Shown: positions 9,916-18,562, counted from the stretch's first letter. The stretch: DNA of 64,000 nt from Pseudoduganella flava (GCF_007830495.1 NZ_VLKW01000003.1:1-64000); one strand, 5' to 3'. Program-made: numbers and translations. The notes: generated from the letters alone by a model not told the origin.

Positions 9916-10053
9916 GCCGCGCGGCTTACGATGCGATCTGTTGCCTGAAAAATGGGGGGCTGTCCCGATTTTCCGCTGGCGCGGCGTGACATTTCGAGAG
10001 CTTTTCGCCCCTGCTGTTGGGTTAGCATCGATCGTCTGTCACGAGGAGAAACG

Positions 10054-11220
10054 ATGCTGAGAAAATTCATTGCCGGCCTGCTGCTGGCGGCCTGCGTGCC
10101 CGCCTGGGCTGCGCTGGAGGGCAACGAGCTGTCGCGCAAGCTGGTGCAGGAAGGTCATGTGCTGAAAATGCAGGGCCAGATGCGCGAGGCGTTCGAGAAG
10201 TACCGGGAAGCGGCCAAGGCTGACCCTGGCGCATCGGTGCCGCTGTCGTCGATGGCCAGCCTGCTGCTCGATCTGGCCAGCAATGCCGCCGGGGCGGATA
10301 AGGAGAAATTCCGCGAGAACGCATCCGCCGCGGCCAACGCAGCGCTGCGGCAGGCACCGCAGGATCCCGTTGCGCAGGAAGTGCTGCGCAAGCTCGACGA
10401 CGAGAAGGACGAGCCGCTCCACGTACCGCTGCCCGCGGCGGCAAAGGAGCAGGCCTTGGCCGAAGTCGCGTTCGCCCGGCAGGATTGGCAAGTCGCGTTG
10501 CAGCATTACGAGGCGGCGATGGCCGCCGATCCGCACTATTCGGGCGCGTGGGTCGGCGCCGGCGACTGCCATTTCGCGCAGCAGCAATGGCCGCGGGCGG
10601 CCGAACTGTTCCGCCAGGCCACCGTCATCGAGCCGCGCAATTCGCAGGCCTGGCGCTTCCTCTCCGACGCGTTGGGGCAGCAGGGCAAGCTCGATGAAGC
10701 GGAAGACGCGCTGCTGGCGGCGATCGCCGCGCATCCATCCCAACGCCCGAACTGGGACAAGCTCGCCGCACTGCGCCAGCACCGCGGCAGCGCCCCGCTG
10801 GTCTCACTGGGACTGGTGCCGAAAACCCGCCTGTCCGAACAGAACGGCAAGCCCCACATCGACATCGATCAGGCGCTGGCGCAGGACAAGGACAGCCCGG
10901 ACCTCGCCGTGTGGCTCACGCAGGGCATGGCCTTCCACAACCGCCGTCTCGTGCAGCCGTCATTGACACCGTTCCAGCTCGAGCTGCACAGCTGGACCCA
11001 GGCGCTGCGGGCCGCCGACGAGATCGCGGCCAACAACGGCAAGACAGTGCAGGATCCGGCGCTCGTCAGGCTGCAGGAGTTCTATCACCGCAACCAGCTC
11101 GATGCCGCATTGCTGTTGCTGCGCTACCGCGAGGCGTACCGGCCGGACCTGGACGCGTGGCTCGCGTCGCACCCGCATGCGCTGCGCGAGTTCGTCGTCA
11201 ACTGGAACATGCGGCCCTGA
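10054..11220 (+). CDS. Exported tetratricopeptide-repeat protein
   Basis: A 388-residue protein with a signal peptide (MLRKFIAGLLLAACVPAWA) and several TPR-like helix pairs: about residues 30-55 (GHVLKMQGQMREAFEKYREAAKADP), 135-165 (AEVAFARQDWQVALQHYEAAMAADP) and 168-235. TPRs mediate protein contacts, so it may be a periplasmic scaffold; no catalytic motif is seen. The start at 10054 has GAGGAG eight bases upstream. The C-terminal 120 residues carry no domain I know. Downstream is the IS1595-type insertion. Confidence 0.8.
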   Translation: MLRKFIAGLLLAACVPAWAALEGNELSRKLVQEGHVLKMQGQMREAFEKYREAAKADPGASVPLSSMASLLLDLASNAAGADKEKFRENASAAANAALRQAPQDPVAQEVLRKLDDEKDEPLHVPLPAAAKEQALAEVAFARQDWQVALQHYEAAMAADPHYSGAWVGAGDCHFAQQQWPRAAELFRQATVIEPRNSQAWRFLSDALGQQGKLDEAEDALLAAIAAHPSQRPNWDKLAALRQHRGSAPLVSLGLVPKTRLSEQNGKPHIDIDQALAQDKDSPDLAVWLTQGMAFHNRRLVQPSLTPFQLELHSWTQALRAADEIAANNGKTVQDPALVRLQEFYHRNQLDAALLLLRYREAYRPDLDAWLASHPHALREFVVNWNMRP

Positions 11221-11233
11221 GGCCGGGCCCACC

Positions 11234-12361
11234 AACAAAAAGGCGCTGTTCGCGTAAGGTTGGGGAACTTCCAGGCGTCAACGCTGTCTTACCTTCTGTT
11301 GAGATACCTCATCGATAACAGGAGGCAACGATGGGCACGAGCGGCTTTCAGCACCTGTTCCGTGCGCTGGCGCAGCTGCCGCTGTCGGCTGACGAGATCG
11401 CTTGCCTGCGCGATTGGCTGGCCGCGCTGGAGGCGCCCGGGCGCTGCCTCGCCCTGATCGAACAAGCGAAAGGGCGATGTCCGTGCCCGCATTGCGGCAA
11501 TGCGCGCTGTCATCGCAGCGGGCACGCCAATGGCTTGCAGCGATATCGCTGCATCGCCTGCCACCACAGCTTCAATGCGCTGACCGGCACGCCGTTGGCG
11601 CGTCTGCGGCATCGCGACAAATGGCTCTCTTATTTCCAGTGCTTGATCGAGTCGCGCACGGTGCGCGCGGCCGCCGAACGCGTCGCGGTCGCGAAGTCGA
11701 CCAGCTTTCGCTGGCGCCACCGGTTCGTCGCCGCCGTGCGGCGCGAAGAACCACCAACGCTGAAGGGCATCGTCGAAGCTGACGAAACCTACGTTCTTGA
11801 ATCGCAGAAGGGCTCGCGCCATCTCGACAGGCCGGCGCGCAAGCGCGGTGGCACTGCCACGTGCCGGGGCATCAGTCAGCAGCATGAGTGCGTGCTCGTC
11901 GCGCGCGATCGCGGCAAGACCACGCACGCTTTTCATGCCGGCCAGGGCGAGCCGGACGCCGAGCGTCTGCTGCACTACTTGAAACCAGTGCTGGCGTGCG
12001 ACGCCTTGCTGGTCAGCGACGGCGCTGCCGCTTATCCGCGATTTGCGAAGCTGGCCGGGATCAGCCATCGGGCAATCAACGTGCGCGGCGGCGAGCATGC
12101 ACGCGGCGCCATCCACGTCAACGGTGTCAACGGCTGGCATAGCCGCTTCAAGACGTGGCTGCGCGTTTTCTGCGGTGTCGCGAGCCGCTACCTGGCCAAT
12201 TACGCCGGCTGGCAAATGGTGCTCGATGCAGCGGCACTCATCATCCCCGAGCATTGGCTGCGGGCGGCGGTTGCACCCCGGCAGCAGGAGCGACCGCAAT
12301 ATCTGCGATAAGTTCCGTTCGGGAGTGAAAGCTCAGCTAACGCGAACAGCGCGAACAAAAA
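11234..12361. mobile_element. Complete IS1595-family insertion sequence with 8-bp target duplication
   Basis: The element spans 11242-12353 (1112 bp). Its ends are inverted repeats: GCGCTGTTCGCGT (11243-11255) and the complement of ACGCGAACAGCGC (12340-12352); the outermost base pair does not match. It is flanked by the direct repeat AACAAAAA (11234-11241 and 12354-12361), the 8-bp duplication usual for IS1595 elements. An intact duplication and intact transposase suggest a recent insertion. The target is the U-tract of a minus-strand terminator. Confidence 0.9.
11331..12311 (+). CDS. IS1595-family transposase (ISXO2-like DDE domain)
   Basis: A 326-residue transposase filling the element. 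It has an N-terminal zinc ribbon (CPHCGNARC ... CIACH, residues about 51-84), a helix-turn-helix (about 105-135, RTVRAAAERVAVAKSTSFRWRHRF) and the ISXO2-like catalytic domain with VEADETYV (about 146) and LLVSDGAAAYPRF (about 228). The third catalytic position lies near GVNGWHSRFK, where some IS1595 groups use Asn or His rather than Glu. It appears intact. GGAGG precedes the ATG. Confidence 0.92.
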   Translation: MGTSGFQHLFRALAQLPLSADEIACLRDWLAALEAPGRCLALIEQAKGRCPCPHCGNARCHRSGHANGLQRYRCIACHHSFNALTGTPLARLRHRDKWLSYFQCLIESRTVRAAAERVAVAKSTSFRWRHRFVAAVRREEPPTLKGIVEADETYVLESQKGSRHLDRPARKRGGTATCRGISQQHECVLVARDRGKTTHAFHAGQGEPDAERLLHYLKPVLACDALLVSDGAAAYPRFAKLAGISHRAINVRGGEHARGAIHVNGVNGWHSRFKTWLRVFCGVASRYLANYAGWQMVLDAAALIIPEHWLRAAVAPRQQERPQYLR

Positions 12362-12379
12362 CGGCTGCCGCGGCAGCCG
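12357..12379 (-). terminator. Terminator interrupted at its U-tract by the IS
   Basis: CGGCTGCCG and CGGCAGCCG (12362-12379) form a perfect GC stem, followed on the minus strand by five U that belong to the target duplication. It would end the small glycine-zipper gene transcript. The IS insertion leaves the stem and one copy of the U-tract in place. Confidence 0.75.
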
Positions 12380-12400
12380 TATCCAACGTGTCGGTGCGGG

Positions 12401-12574
12401 TCAGTGCTTGCGCCGGGCCAGCCCGGCACCGACGGCACTGCCGACGCCGACGCCCAGTCCGATCCCCATCGCAAAGTTGCCCATTGCAACACCGATCGCG
12501 CAGCCGATCGCTGCACCCAGGCTGATACCGAAGCCAACATAGCGCCCGGTGCGGTCGTCCGGTTCCATATCCAT
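12401..12574 (-). CDS. Small glycine-zipper membrane protein of 57 residues
   Basis: The start MDMEPDDRTGRYVGFGISLG at 12574 has GGAGAC nine bases upstream; a longer frame from 12676 is less credible. The rest is two Gly/Ala-rich helices with GxxxG spacing (GFGISLGAAIGCAIGVAMG and GIGLGVGVGSAVGAGLA) and a basic end RRKH. Such glycine zippers form tight membrane oligomers. The function is unknown. It is followed by the terminator that the IS1595-type element has split. Confidence 0.6.
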   Translation of the reverse strand: MDMEPDDRTGRYVGFGISLGAAIGCAIGVAMGNFAMGIGLGVGVGSAVGAGLARRKH

Positions 12575-12767
12575 CCTGTGTCTCCTGTGTGGTTGTTGTG
12601 CATTCAATATAACACCGGATTTTTGGTGCGCTGCTGTTTTTTTAGGCGAGCTGTCCCGCTTGAACAACGTTTTCAACGCGTCGCTTTTACACAGTTTTGC
12701 ACCGCAACAACAGACTTCTGCTGTAGATATCGTTACAATACTTGTTTTTTAGAAGTAACTCCTTTCG

Positions 12768-13190
12768 ATGCCCTTCTCCCCGCGCATGCTTGCCGTCCTT
12801 CTTGCCACCACGGCCGGCTTGCTGCCGCACGGCGGCGCGGCTGCCTCCCATATCGAGCTTGCCGGGCGTCTCGACAGCACGGTGGCGGAATATGCCGACT
12901 GGCGTGCCCCCGCCATGGAAGCGGATGGTATCGACGCGCTGCCGGAGACACCGGCCGAGGCGATCTTCGTCTTCGATACGGTCGCGCTGGCGGCGCCGTG
13001 GAGCTCACCTGCGCCGGCTCCGTACGGCATCGCTGTCGATGCCGCCACGCCGCTGCCGGCCGCCGTTCCTGACGCGCCGCAGCACGACCCGGCCGAACCG
13101 GGAACCTGGGGCGTGCTGGCCGTCGCGCTGCTCGCGGTGGCGCTGGCGGGACGGGGCAAGCGCGGCCAGGGTCCGTTCGATCCCAGCTGA
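12768..13190 (+). CDS. Exported protein with variant PEP-CTERM-like tail
   Basis: A 140-residue protein with a signal peptide (MPFSPRMLAVLLATTAGLLPHGGAAA) and a C-terminal sorting-like end: AEPGTWG, the hydrophobic helix VLAVALLAVALAG and the basic RGKRG. The motif is AEPGTW rather than VPEPS, so it is a divergent PEP-CTERM signal or a simple membrane anchor. The middle is Ala/Pro-rich without a known domain. It lies upstream of the ThDP enzyme but is probably a separate unit. Confidence 0.55.
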   Translation: MPFSPRMLAVLLATTAGLLPHGGAAASHIELAGRLDSTVAEYADWRAPAMEADGIDALPETPAEAIFVFDTVALAAPWSSPAPAPYGIAVDAATPLPAAVPDAPQHDPAEPGTWGVLAVALLAVALAGRGKRGQGPFDPS

Positions 13191-13250
13191 CGCAACCCGC
13201 GACACCGCCCCGCCGGCGCAGACCCGTGCGCCAGCCATCTCCCAGCGGAC

Positions 13251-13270
13251 TTATCATATTTTTTTGATAA
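13251..13270. promoter_or_regulatory. TTATCA-N8-TGATAA inverted repeat before the ThDP enzyme
   Basis: The six-base arms surround a TATTTTTT core and end 16 bases before the ATG at 13287. It could be an operator or a weak terminator of the preceding gene. The T-run inside the loop argues against a normal terminator. Confidence 0.3.
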
Positions 13271-13286
13271 CCCGGTGGAGACCCCG

Positions 13287-15077
13287 ATGGCAGACACCGT
13301 AGGCGACTTCCTCTTGCAGCGGCTGCACGCGTGGGGCGTGCGGCGCGTGTACGGCTATCCCGGCGACGGCATCAACGGCATCATGGGCGCCTTCGGCCGG
13401 CAGGAGCAGATCGAATTCATCCAGACTCGGCACGAAGAGATGGCCGCGTTCATGGCCACCGCCCACGCCAAGTTCACGGGCGAAGTGGGCGTGTGCGTCG
13501 CCACGTCCGGCCCGGGCGCCGTGCACCTGCTGAACGGCTTGTACGACGCGAAGCTGGACCACCAGCCGGTGGTGGCGATCGTCGGCCAGCAGAAGCGCGC
13601 GTCGATCGGCGGCGACTATCAACAGGAAGTGGACCTGCCCGCGCTGTTCAAGGACGTGGCGCACGAATACGTGCACATGGCCACCGATGCGACGCAGGTG
13701 CGCCACCTGATCGACCGCGCGCTGCGCATCGCGAAGGAAGAGCGCACCGTGACGTGCCTGATCTTCCCGAACGACGTGCAGGACCTGGACGCCGTGCCGA
13801 AGCCGCCCCGCGAGCATGGCACCGTCCACTCGGGCATCGGCGCGCTGACGCGCAGCCACGTGCCGCCGCTGGACGCGCTGCAGCAGGCCGCGCGCATCCT
13901 CAACGACGGCGGCAAGGTGGCGATCCTGGCCGGCGCGGGTGCGCTGCATGCGACGGATGAACTGATCGAGGTGGCCGATATCCTCGGCGCCGGCATCGCC
14001 AAGGCCCTGCTGGGCAAGGCCGCCGTGCCGGACGACCTGCCGTTCGTCACCGGCGCGATCGGCCTGTTGGGCACGAAGCCCAGCCACGACATGATGAACG
14101 AGTGCGACACGCTGTTGATGGTGGGCTCGAGCTTCCCGTACAGCGAATACCTGCCGAAGGAAGGCCAGGCGCGTGGCGTGCAGATCGACATCGACGCACG
14201 CCGCGCCAGCATGCGCTATCCGATGGAATTCAACCTGATCGGCGATGCCAGGGAGACGTTGCGCGCACTGATCCCTCTCTTGCAGCGCAAGAGCGACCGC
14301 CGCTGGCAGGAGCAGATCCGCGAAGGCGTCGAGCGCTGGTGGCGCGTGCTCGAGGGCCGCGCGATGAACGACGCGCACCCGATCAATCCGCAACGCGTGT
14401 TCTGGGAACTGTCGCCGCGGCTGCCGGACGATTGCATCATCGTCGGCGACTCCGGCTCGGCGACGAACTGGTATGCGCGCGACGTGAAGATCCGCCGCGG
14501 CATGATGACGAGCGTCTCCGGAGGCCTGGCGACGATGGGCTGCGCGGTGCCGTATGCGATCGCCGCCAAGTTCGCGCACCCGGACCGGCACGTGATCGCC
14601 CTCGTCGGCGACGGCGCAATGCAGATGAACGGCATCAACGGCCTGATCACGATCGCGAAATACTGGCCGCGCTGGGGCAACGGCAAGCTCGTGGTGATGG
14701 TGCTCAACAACCGCGACCTGAACCTCGTCACGTGGGAGGAGCGCGTGATGGGCGGGAATCCGAAGTACGAGGCGTCGCAGACGATGCCGGACTTCCCGTA
14801 TGCGCGCTACGCGGAGCTGGTGGGCCTGAAGGGCATCCGCGTCGACAGCCCGGATGCGGTGGCGGCCGGATGGGAAGCCGCCCTGGCGTCGGATGTGCCA
14901 TGCGTGCTGGAGATGGTGACCGATCCGAACGTGCCGCCGCTACCGCCGGACGTGCCGGTCAAGCAGGCCGCCGCCTACTTCAAGGCGCTGCTGAAGGGCG
15001 ATCCGGATGCGCTGGCGACCGTGCGCGCCAGCATCAAGGAGACGTGGGAATCGTGGTTCCCGCCGAAGAAGGATTGA
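13287..15077 (+). CDS. ThDP-dependent enzyme, pyruvate oxidase/acetolactate synthase-like
   Basis: A 596-residue thiamine-diphosphate enzyme of the PoxB/acetolactate synthase superfamily. The N-terminal PYR domain carries the activating Glu (TRHEEMAAFMA, about residue 50), the central domain is Rossmann-like, and the C-terminal PP domain has the ThDP motif GDGAMQMNG...NN (about residues 445-475). The start at 13287 (MADTVGDFLLQRLHAWGV) has GGTGGAG eight bases upstream; a GTG at 13275 is less likely. Family members oxidise pyruvate to acetate with quinone or make acetolactate; which applies here cannot be decided. No small regulatory subunit gene adjoins. Confidence 0.85.
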   Translation: MADTVGDFLLQRLHAWGVRRVYGYPGDGINGIMGAFGRQEQIEFIQTRHEEMAAFMATAHAKFTGEVGVCVATSGPGAVHLLNGLYDAKLDHQPVVAIVGQQKRASIGGDYQQEVDLPALFKDVAHEYVHMATDATQVRHLIDRALRIAKEERTVTCLIFPNDVQDLDAVPKPPREHGTVHSGIGALTRSHVPPLDALQQAARILNDGGKVAILAGAGALHATDELIEVADILGAGIAKALLGKAAVPDDLPFVTGAIGLLGTKPSHDMMNECDTLLMVGSSFPYSEYLPKEGQARGVQIDIDARRASMRYPMEFNLIGDARETLRALIPLLQRKSDRRWQEQIREGVERWWRVLEGRAMNDAHPINPQRVFWELSPRLPDDCIIVGDSGSATNWYARDVKIRRGMMTSVSGGLATMGCAVPYAIAAKFAHPDRHVIALVGDGAMQMNGINGLITIAKYWPRWGNGKLVVMVLNNRDLNLVTWEERVMGGNPKYEASQTMPDFPYARYAELVGLKGIRVDSPDAVAAGWEAALASDVPCVLEMVTDPNVPPLPPDVPVKQAAAYFKALLKGDPDALATVRASIKETWESWFPPKKD

Positions 15078-15144
15078 GCGATAGCCAGCGGGGCGGCCGA
15101 TCGGCTAACATGGCCGCAACATCGACCGAACGAAGGCACGCCGC

Positions 15145-15660
15145 ATGAGCAAACCCTCCCGTCTCCCCGCCATCGCCGGCACGCTGGCCGGCCTGCTGGC
15201 CGCCGCGCTGGGAGCGTGGTACCTGTATCCGCAGCATGTGGGGCCTGCTCCCGCGCCGGCCCGCGCTCCAGTTGCCGCACCTGCAGCGGCACCCGCTACG
15301 GCACCGGCCACAAGGGGGGCGGAGGGCGCGCGGCAGCAGCTGACGCGCGACCAGGCCGTCGAGCGGCTGATGGCGCTGCCGGAGCTGCAGGCCTGGGCGC
15401 GCAGCATCGAGACGGCATCGCACGGCGCCGTGCATGGCGCCGTCATCCCGTTCGATCCGGCGCTGCGCGAGCTGCACGGCAAGCGCTATCACCAGCTCAG
15501 CTTCGTCGAGAACCGGCCCGACGCGGCCATCACGTGGGAGAGTTTCCTCGTCGGCGCGGCCGACGGCGAGATCCTCGTCGACGATGCCGAGACGGGCAAC
15601 GCCATGCCGCTGGACCAGTGGCGGCGCACGAAACGCCCGATGGAGCGCGGCGCGCGCTGA
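15145..15660 (+). CDS. Membrane-anchored protein of unknown function
   Basis: A 171-residue protein with one N-terminal membrane helix (LPAIAGTLAGLLAAALGAWYLYP), an Ala/Pro linker (about residues 33-58) and a soluble domain of about 110 residues (LTRDQAVERLMALPELQAWARSIE ... VHGAVIPFDPALRELHGKRYHQLSFVENRPD). The soluble part probably faces the periplasm. I do not recognise a family. It lies 67 bases after the ThDP enzyme in the same direction and could be co-transcribed with it. Confidence 0.65.
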   Translation: MSKPSRLPAIAGTLAGLLAAALGAWYLYPQHVGPAPAPARAPVAAPAAAPATAPATRGAEGARQQLTRDQAVERLMALPELQAWARSIETASHGAVHGAVIPFDPALRELHGKRYHQLSFVENRPDAAITWESFLVGAADGEILVDDAETGNAMPLDQWRRTKRPMERGAR

Positions 15661-15735
15661 CGGTGACCATCGGGCGTCGCACGGCCGCGACGCACAGGCG
15701 CTCAGGCCATCCCTTCGTTGGCGTATCATGACGCC

Positions 15736-16377
15736 ATGTTCAAGAAACTCTTCGCAGCGCTGTCCGGGCGCCGCCATGCCGCCCCGCCGCTGCCGTACCG
15801 ACAGGACGAGCTCAATCTCGTCTACCAGCTGCTGTTCTGCGACGACCCGCAGCTGGTGAAGGCCAGCGGCACGCCGGCGTCGCTGTTCGGCAGCGCGCCC
15901 GACCCGCGCGTCGTGCAGACGATCGGCGAGGACCCGGCGGAGGAAAGCCGCGTGCGGCTGCTGGCCTGGCACTGGCTGCGGGCGGCCGGGCAGCCGGTCG
16001 CGTCGCGCGAACTGCTGGGCGTCGTCGTCGAGGTGCCGCTGGACCAGGGGCTCGACGTGCTGGCCGCGTATGCCGACGGCAGCGTACGCTACATCAACCA
16101 CACGGGCCGCGTGGCCGTGTTCGAAGGCGCGCCGGACGACGTCGCGCGCCAGGCCAGGCTGCTCGTGCAAACGGCCCTGCCTCTCGCCGTGAAAGGCACG
16201 ACGAAGGGCCGCACGGCGCCGCCGGTGCCGGGCAATGTCCGGCTGTCGCTGCTGGCGGCGGACGGCATGCACGTGCGCGAAGGCAGCTTTGGCGACATCG
16301 AGCGCGACAAGCTCGCCGCGCCCGTGCTGCAGGAAGCGCAGCGCTTGCTGGACGCCGTCGTCAGGCAGCGGAGCTGA
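15736..16377 (+). CDS. Conserved hypothetical protein of 213 residues
   Basis: A soluble protein starting MFKKLFAALSGRRHAAPPLPYRQDELNLVYQLLFCDD. An upstream TTG at 15718 is rejected for the ATG at 15736. There is no signal peptide or membrane segment after the short basic N-terminus. The central part (VASRELLGVVVEVPLDQGLDVLAAYADGSVRYINHTGR) looks like a mixed alpha/beta fold, and I recognise no domain. Its 3' end overlaps the convergent MFS gene by 17 bases. Confidence 0.65.
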   Translation: MFKKLFAALSGRRHAAPPLPYRQDELNLVYQLLFCDDPQLVKASGTPASLFGSAPDPRVVQTIGEDPAEESRVRLLAWHWLRAAGQPVASRELLGVVVEVPLDQGLDVLAAYADGSVRYINHTGRVAVFEGAPDDVARQARLLVQTALPLAVKGTTKGRTAPPVPGNVRLSLLAADGMHVREGSFGDIERDKLAAPVLQEAQRLLDAVVRQRS

Positions 16378-17590
16378 CGGGGCGCGGACTGGCCGCTCCC
16401 ACCCTGCCCGCCCACCAGAACGTGAACAGCGACAGCGCCGCGGCGATCCAGCCGTTGATGCCGTAACCGGAGATGTGGCCGGCCGCATCCGTCCGCAGCC
16501 ACAGCCCGCCCAACAGCGCACCGAGGCCCGTACCGATCTGCTGCACGGCCGCGTTCGCGCTGAGGAAGGCGCCGCGGCGGCGCGGCTCAGGCACCGTCGT
16601 CATCAACGCCTGCAGCGGGACGGTGCGGCCGTTCATCGTGACCATGAAGAACGGGAACAGGCAGATCAGCGCGGCCAGCGGCAGCGGCGGCAGGTGTGTG
16701 ACGCCGAGGATCGGAACGACCGAGAACAGCACGAACAGCCTGTAGACCTTGTGCTTGCCCGCCCGGTCCGACCAGCTGCCGACGAAGCGCGAACTGAAGA
16801 ACGCCGCGACGCCGCCGGCCATGTAGATCCACGTGATGTCGCCCGGCCGCACGCCGAGATTCCCCACCAGGACTGGCGAGATGAACGGGATCACCAGCAT
16901 CGCGTTCAGCACCGTCAGGAACGTCAGCAGGAATGCGCGCAAGTGCGCCGGCACGGCGAACAGCCCTGCCAGGTCGGGCAGCGCGCGCGCCAGCGGCGTG
17001 CGCTGGCCCATGTGCGCCGTCAGCGCCGGCAGCACGAACGCCGCGCCGCACCAGATCACCATCGAGAACAGCACCAGCAGGTAGAACGGCGACTGCCAGC
17101 CGAAGCGCGCGGCCAGGCTGATGCCCAGCGGTACGCCGAGGATCGCGGCCATCGAGAACGACGTCATCACGATGCCGGTCGCGTAGCCGCGCCGCTCCGG
17201 TGCGATCAGGTCGCCGATGATCGCCATGCCGATCGCGCCCAGCACGCCGCCCGTCAAGCCGGCGAAGGCACGCGACAGCACGAGCACGTGGAAATTCGGC
17301 GCGACGGCGCAGGCGAGATTGGACAGGTTAAACAGCAGGAAGACCGTCAGCAGCAGGCGCTTGCGGTCGAAGCGGTCGACGTAGGTTGCCGCCAGCAGGC
17401 CGGAAAAACCGGCGCACCAGGCATAGGCCGACACGGCGCCGGAGAACTGCGCCGCACTGATCGAAAAGGCCTGCATCAGCTGCGGCGACAGCGGCATCAT
17501 CACCATGAAATCCATGATCACGGTGAACTGGATCAGCGCCAGCAGCCACAGGACGAGTTTTTCGCGGGCGGGAGTCAGGGGTAGCGTCAT
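16361..17590 (-). CDS. MFS transporter (drug/metabolite efflux type)
   Basis: A 409-residue major facilitator with about 12 membrane helices. The TM2-3 loop motif appears as DRFDRKRLLL (about residues 72-81) and the TM1 region starts VLWLLALIQFTVIMDFMVMMPLSPQL, a form common in arabinose-efflux-like and DHA1 exporters. It lies 24 bases downstream of the His-rich PadR regulator in the same direction, so its expression is probably set by that regulator. The substrate is unknown; a metal-linked role is only suggested by the regulator's His-rich tail. Confidence 0.88.
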   Translation of the reverse strand: MTLPLTPAREKLVLWLLALIQFTVIMDFMVMMPLSPQLMQAFSISAAQFSGAVSAYAWCAGFSGLLAATYVDRFDRKRLLLTVFLLFNLSNLACAVAPNFHVLVLSRAFAGLTGGVLGAIGMAIIGDLIAPERRGYATGIVMTSFSMAAILGVPLGISLAARFGWQSPFYLLVLFSMVIWCGAAFVLPALTAHMGQRTPLARALPDLAGLFAVPAHLRAFLLTFLTVLNAMLVIPFISPVLVGNLGVRPGDITWIYMAGGVAAFFSSRFVGSWSDRAGKHKVYRLFVLFSVVPILGVTHLPPLPLAALICLFPFFMVTMNGRTVPLQALMTTVPEPRRRGAFLSANAAVQQIGTGLGALLGGLWLRTDAAGHISGYGINGWIAAALSLFTFWWAGRVGAASPRPVSSAA

Positions 17591-17614
17591 CTTGTTCTTG
17601 TTGGGCTGGACGGG

Positions 17615-18151
17615 TTATGGGAGCTGGCGGATCTCTTCGGCGGCTGCGCGCAGGATCGCCATGATCCGCTCGACCCGCCCGGGACTGGCGGCGGGATCGC
17701 GGCCCCGCTCGATGACGACGGCCTTCAGCTCGTGCATGACCGCGCGCAGGTCGTCGCGGCCGCCCCCGCCCGTCTCGGCCAGGCGCGCCATCAGCGCATC
17801 GACCATCGCCCGGTTCTCGTCCAGGAACGCCTGGCCTTCCGGCGTGATCGAATGCAGCTTCTTGTTGCCCTCGAAGGCGATCGACACGTGGCCCATGTCA
17901 TACAGCATGGCCATCAGCGGATAGATCGCCCCCGGGCTCGGCGCATAACCGCCACCGACGCGCTGCTCGAGCTCCTTGATGATCTCATAGCCGTGCCGGG
18001 GCTTCTCGGCGATCAGCTGCAGCACGACATAGCGCATCGCGCCCGCATCGAACATGCGCGGCCCGCGTCCGCCATGGCCGCCGTGGCCGCCGTGATGATG
18101 ATGGTGATGACCGCGCATCTGCATGCCGTGGCGGCGGAACATATGGAACAT
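17615..18151 (-). CDS. PadR-family regulator with His-rich N-terminus (YqjI-like)
   Basis: A 178-residue PadR regulator. Residues 1-32 hold a metal-binding-like run (MRGHHHHHHGGHGGHGGRG) before the winged HTH (FDAGAMRYVVLQLIAEKPRHGYEIIKELEQRVGGGYAPSPGAIYPLMAML, about 33-82) and a C-terminal dimer helix. The layout matches E. coli YqjI, a PadR repressor whose His/Cys-rich tail senses nickel. The downstream MFS gene is probably its target. Upstream are two GATATATCG boxes, likely its own operator. Metal sensing here is inference from the tail. Confidence 0.85.
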   Translation of the reverse strand: MFHMFRRHGMQMRGHHHHHHGGHGGHGGRGPRMFDAGAMRYVVLQLIAEKPRHGYEIIKELEQRVGGGYAPSPGAIYPLMAMLYDMGHVSIAFEGNKKLHSITPEGQAFLDENRAMVDALMARLAETGGGGRDDLRAVMHELKAVVIERGRDPAASPGRVERIMAILRAAAEEIRQLP

Positions 18152-18165
18152 GACTTACTCCTTAA

Positions 18166-18189
18166 GATATATCGCAATGAGATATATCG
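18166..18189. promoter_or_regulatory. Tandem GATATATC operator of the PadR gene
   Basis: GATATATCG occurs twice (18166-18174 and 18181-18189), 15 bases apart; each core GATATATC is itself palindromic. The pair lies 14-38 bases before the PadR start, where an autoregulatory site would be expected, and may overlap the -10 region. Confidence 0.6.
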
Positions 18190-18234
18190 TAAACGTTCCT
18201 GAAGAATTCGCAAGCTTTTTTTACGGCTGAGTTT

Positions 18235-18331
18235 GTGTCCACCATGGGGTCACCCCCAAAAACGGACACGACCTCGACCATAGTATTGATGAGCTCGTGT
18301 CCGAAAACAGGGTTGACCCCATGGTGGACAC
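18235..18331. repeat. Nested long inverted repeat of the GTGTCC family
   Basis: Outer arms GTGTCCACCATGGGGTCA (18235-18252) and their exact complement (18314-18331), inner arms CGGACACGA (18263-18271) and TCGTGTCCG (18295-18303). The two hairpins are stacked, with borders related to the other intergenic palindromes. Nothing else is seen between the PadR gene and 18430. Confidence 0.85.
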
Positions 18332-18441
18332 GAGCTCGGCTGTTGGTGGTGGGCTCGGCTGTTGGTGGCGGGCACGGCGGCGCCGCGGCGGGTGGGGTTC
18401 GGGTATCGTTGGCTCAACCGAAGCAAGCGATGGAGGAAACG

Positions 18442-18546
18442 ATGCGCAAGATGATCTTGATGGCACTCGCCGGTTTCATCTGGAAGCAGGTGCAGGCTCG
18501 CGTGTTCAACCGCGCCCCGGCCGGCAAGACGTGGCGGCGGTATTGA
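18442..18546 (+). CDS. Tiny basic protein of 34 residues
   Basis: MRKMILMALAGFIWKQVQAR followed by VFNRAPAGKTWRRY: a short hydrophobic helix with a basic tail. GGAGG lies six bases upstream and a strong terminator follows 15 bases after the stop, which supports a real transcription unit. No family is recognised. It could be a membrane-associated microprotein. Confidence 0.5.
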   Translation: MRKMILMALAGFIWKQVQARVFNRAPAGKTWRRY

Positions 18547-18562
18547 TGGCACGCCGATGAAA

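Noticed and set aside
18235..18441. N-terminal extension of the 34-residue protein
   Set aside because: It runs through the palindromic repeat and has no ribosome site; the GGAGG-ATG at 18442 is better.
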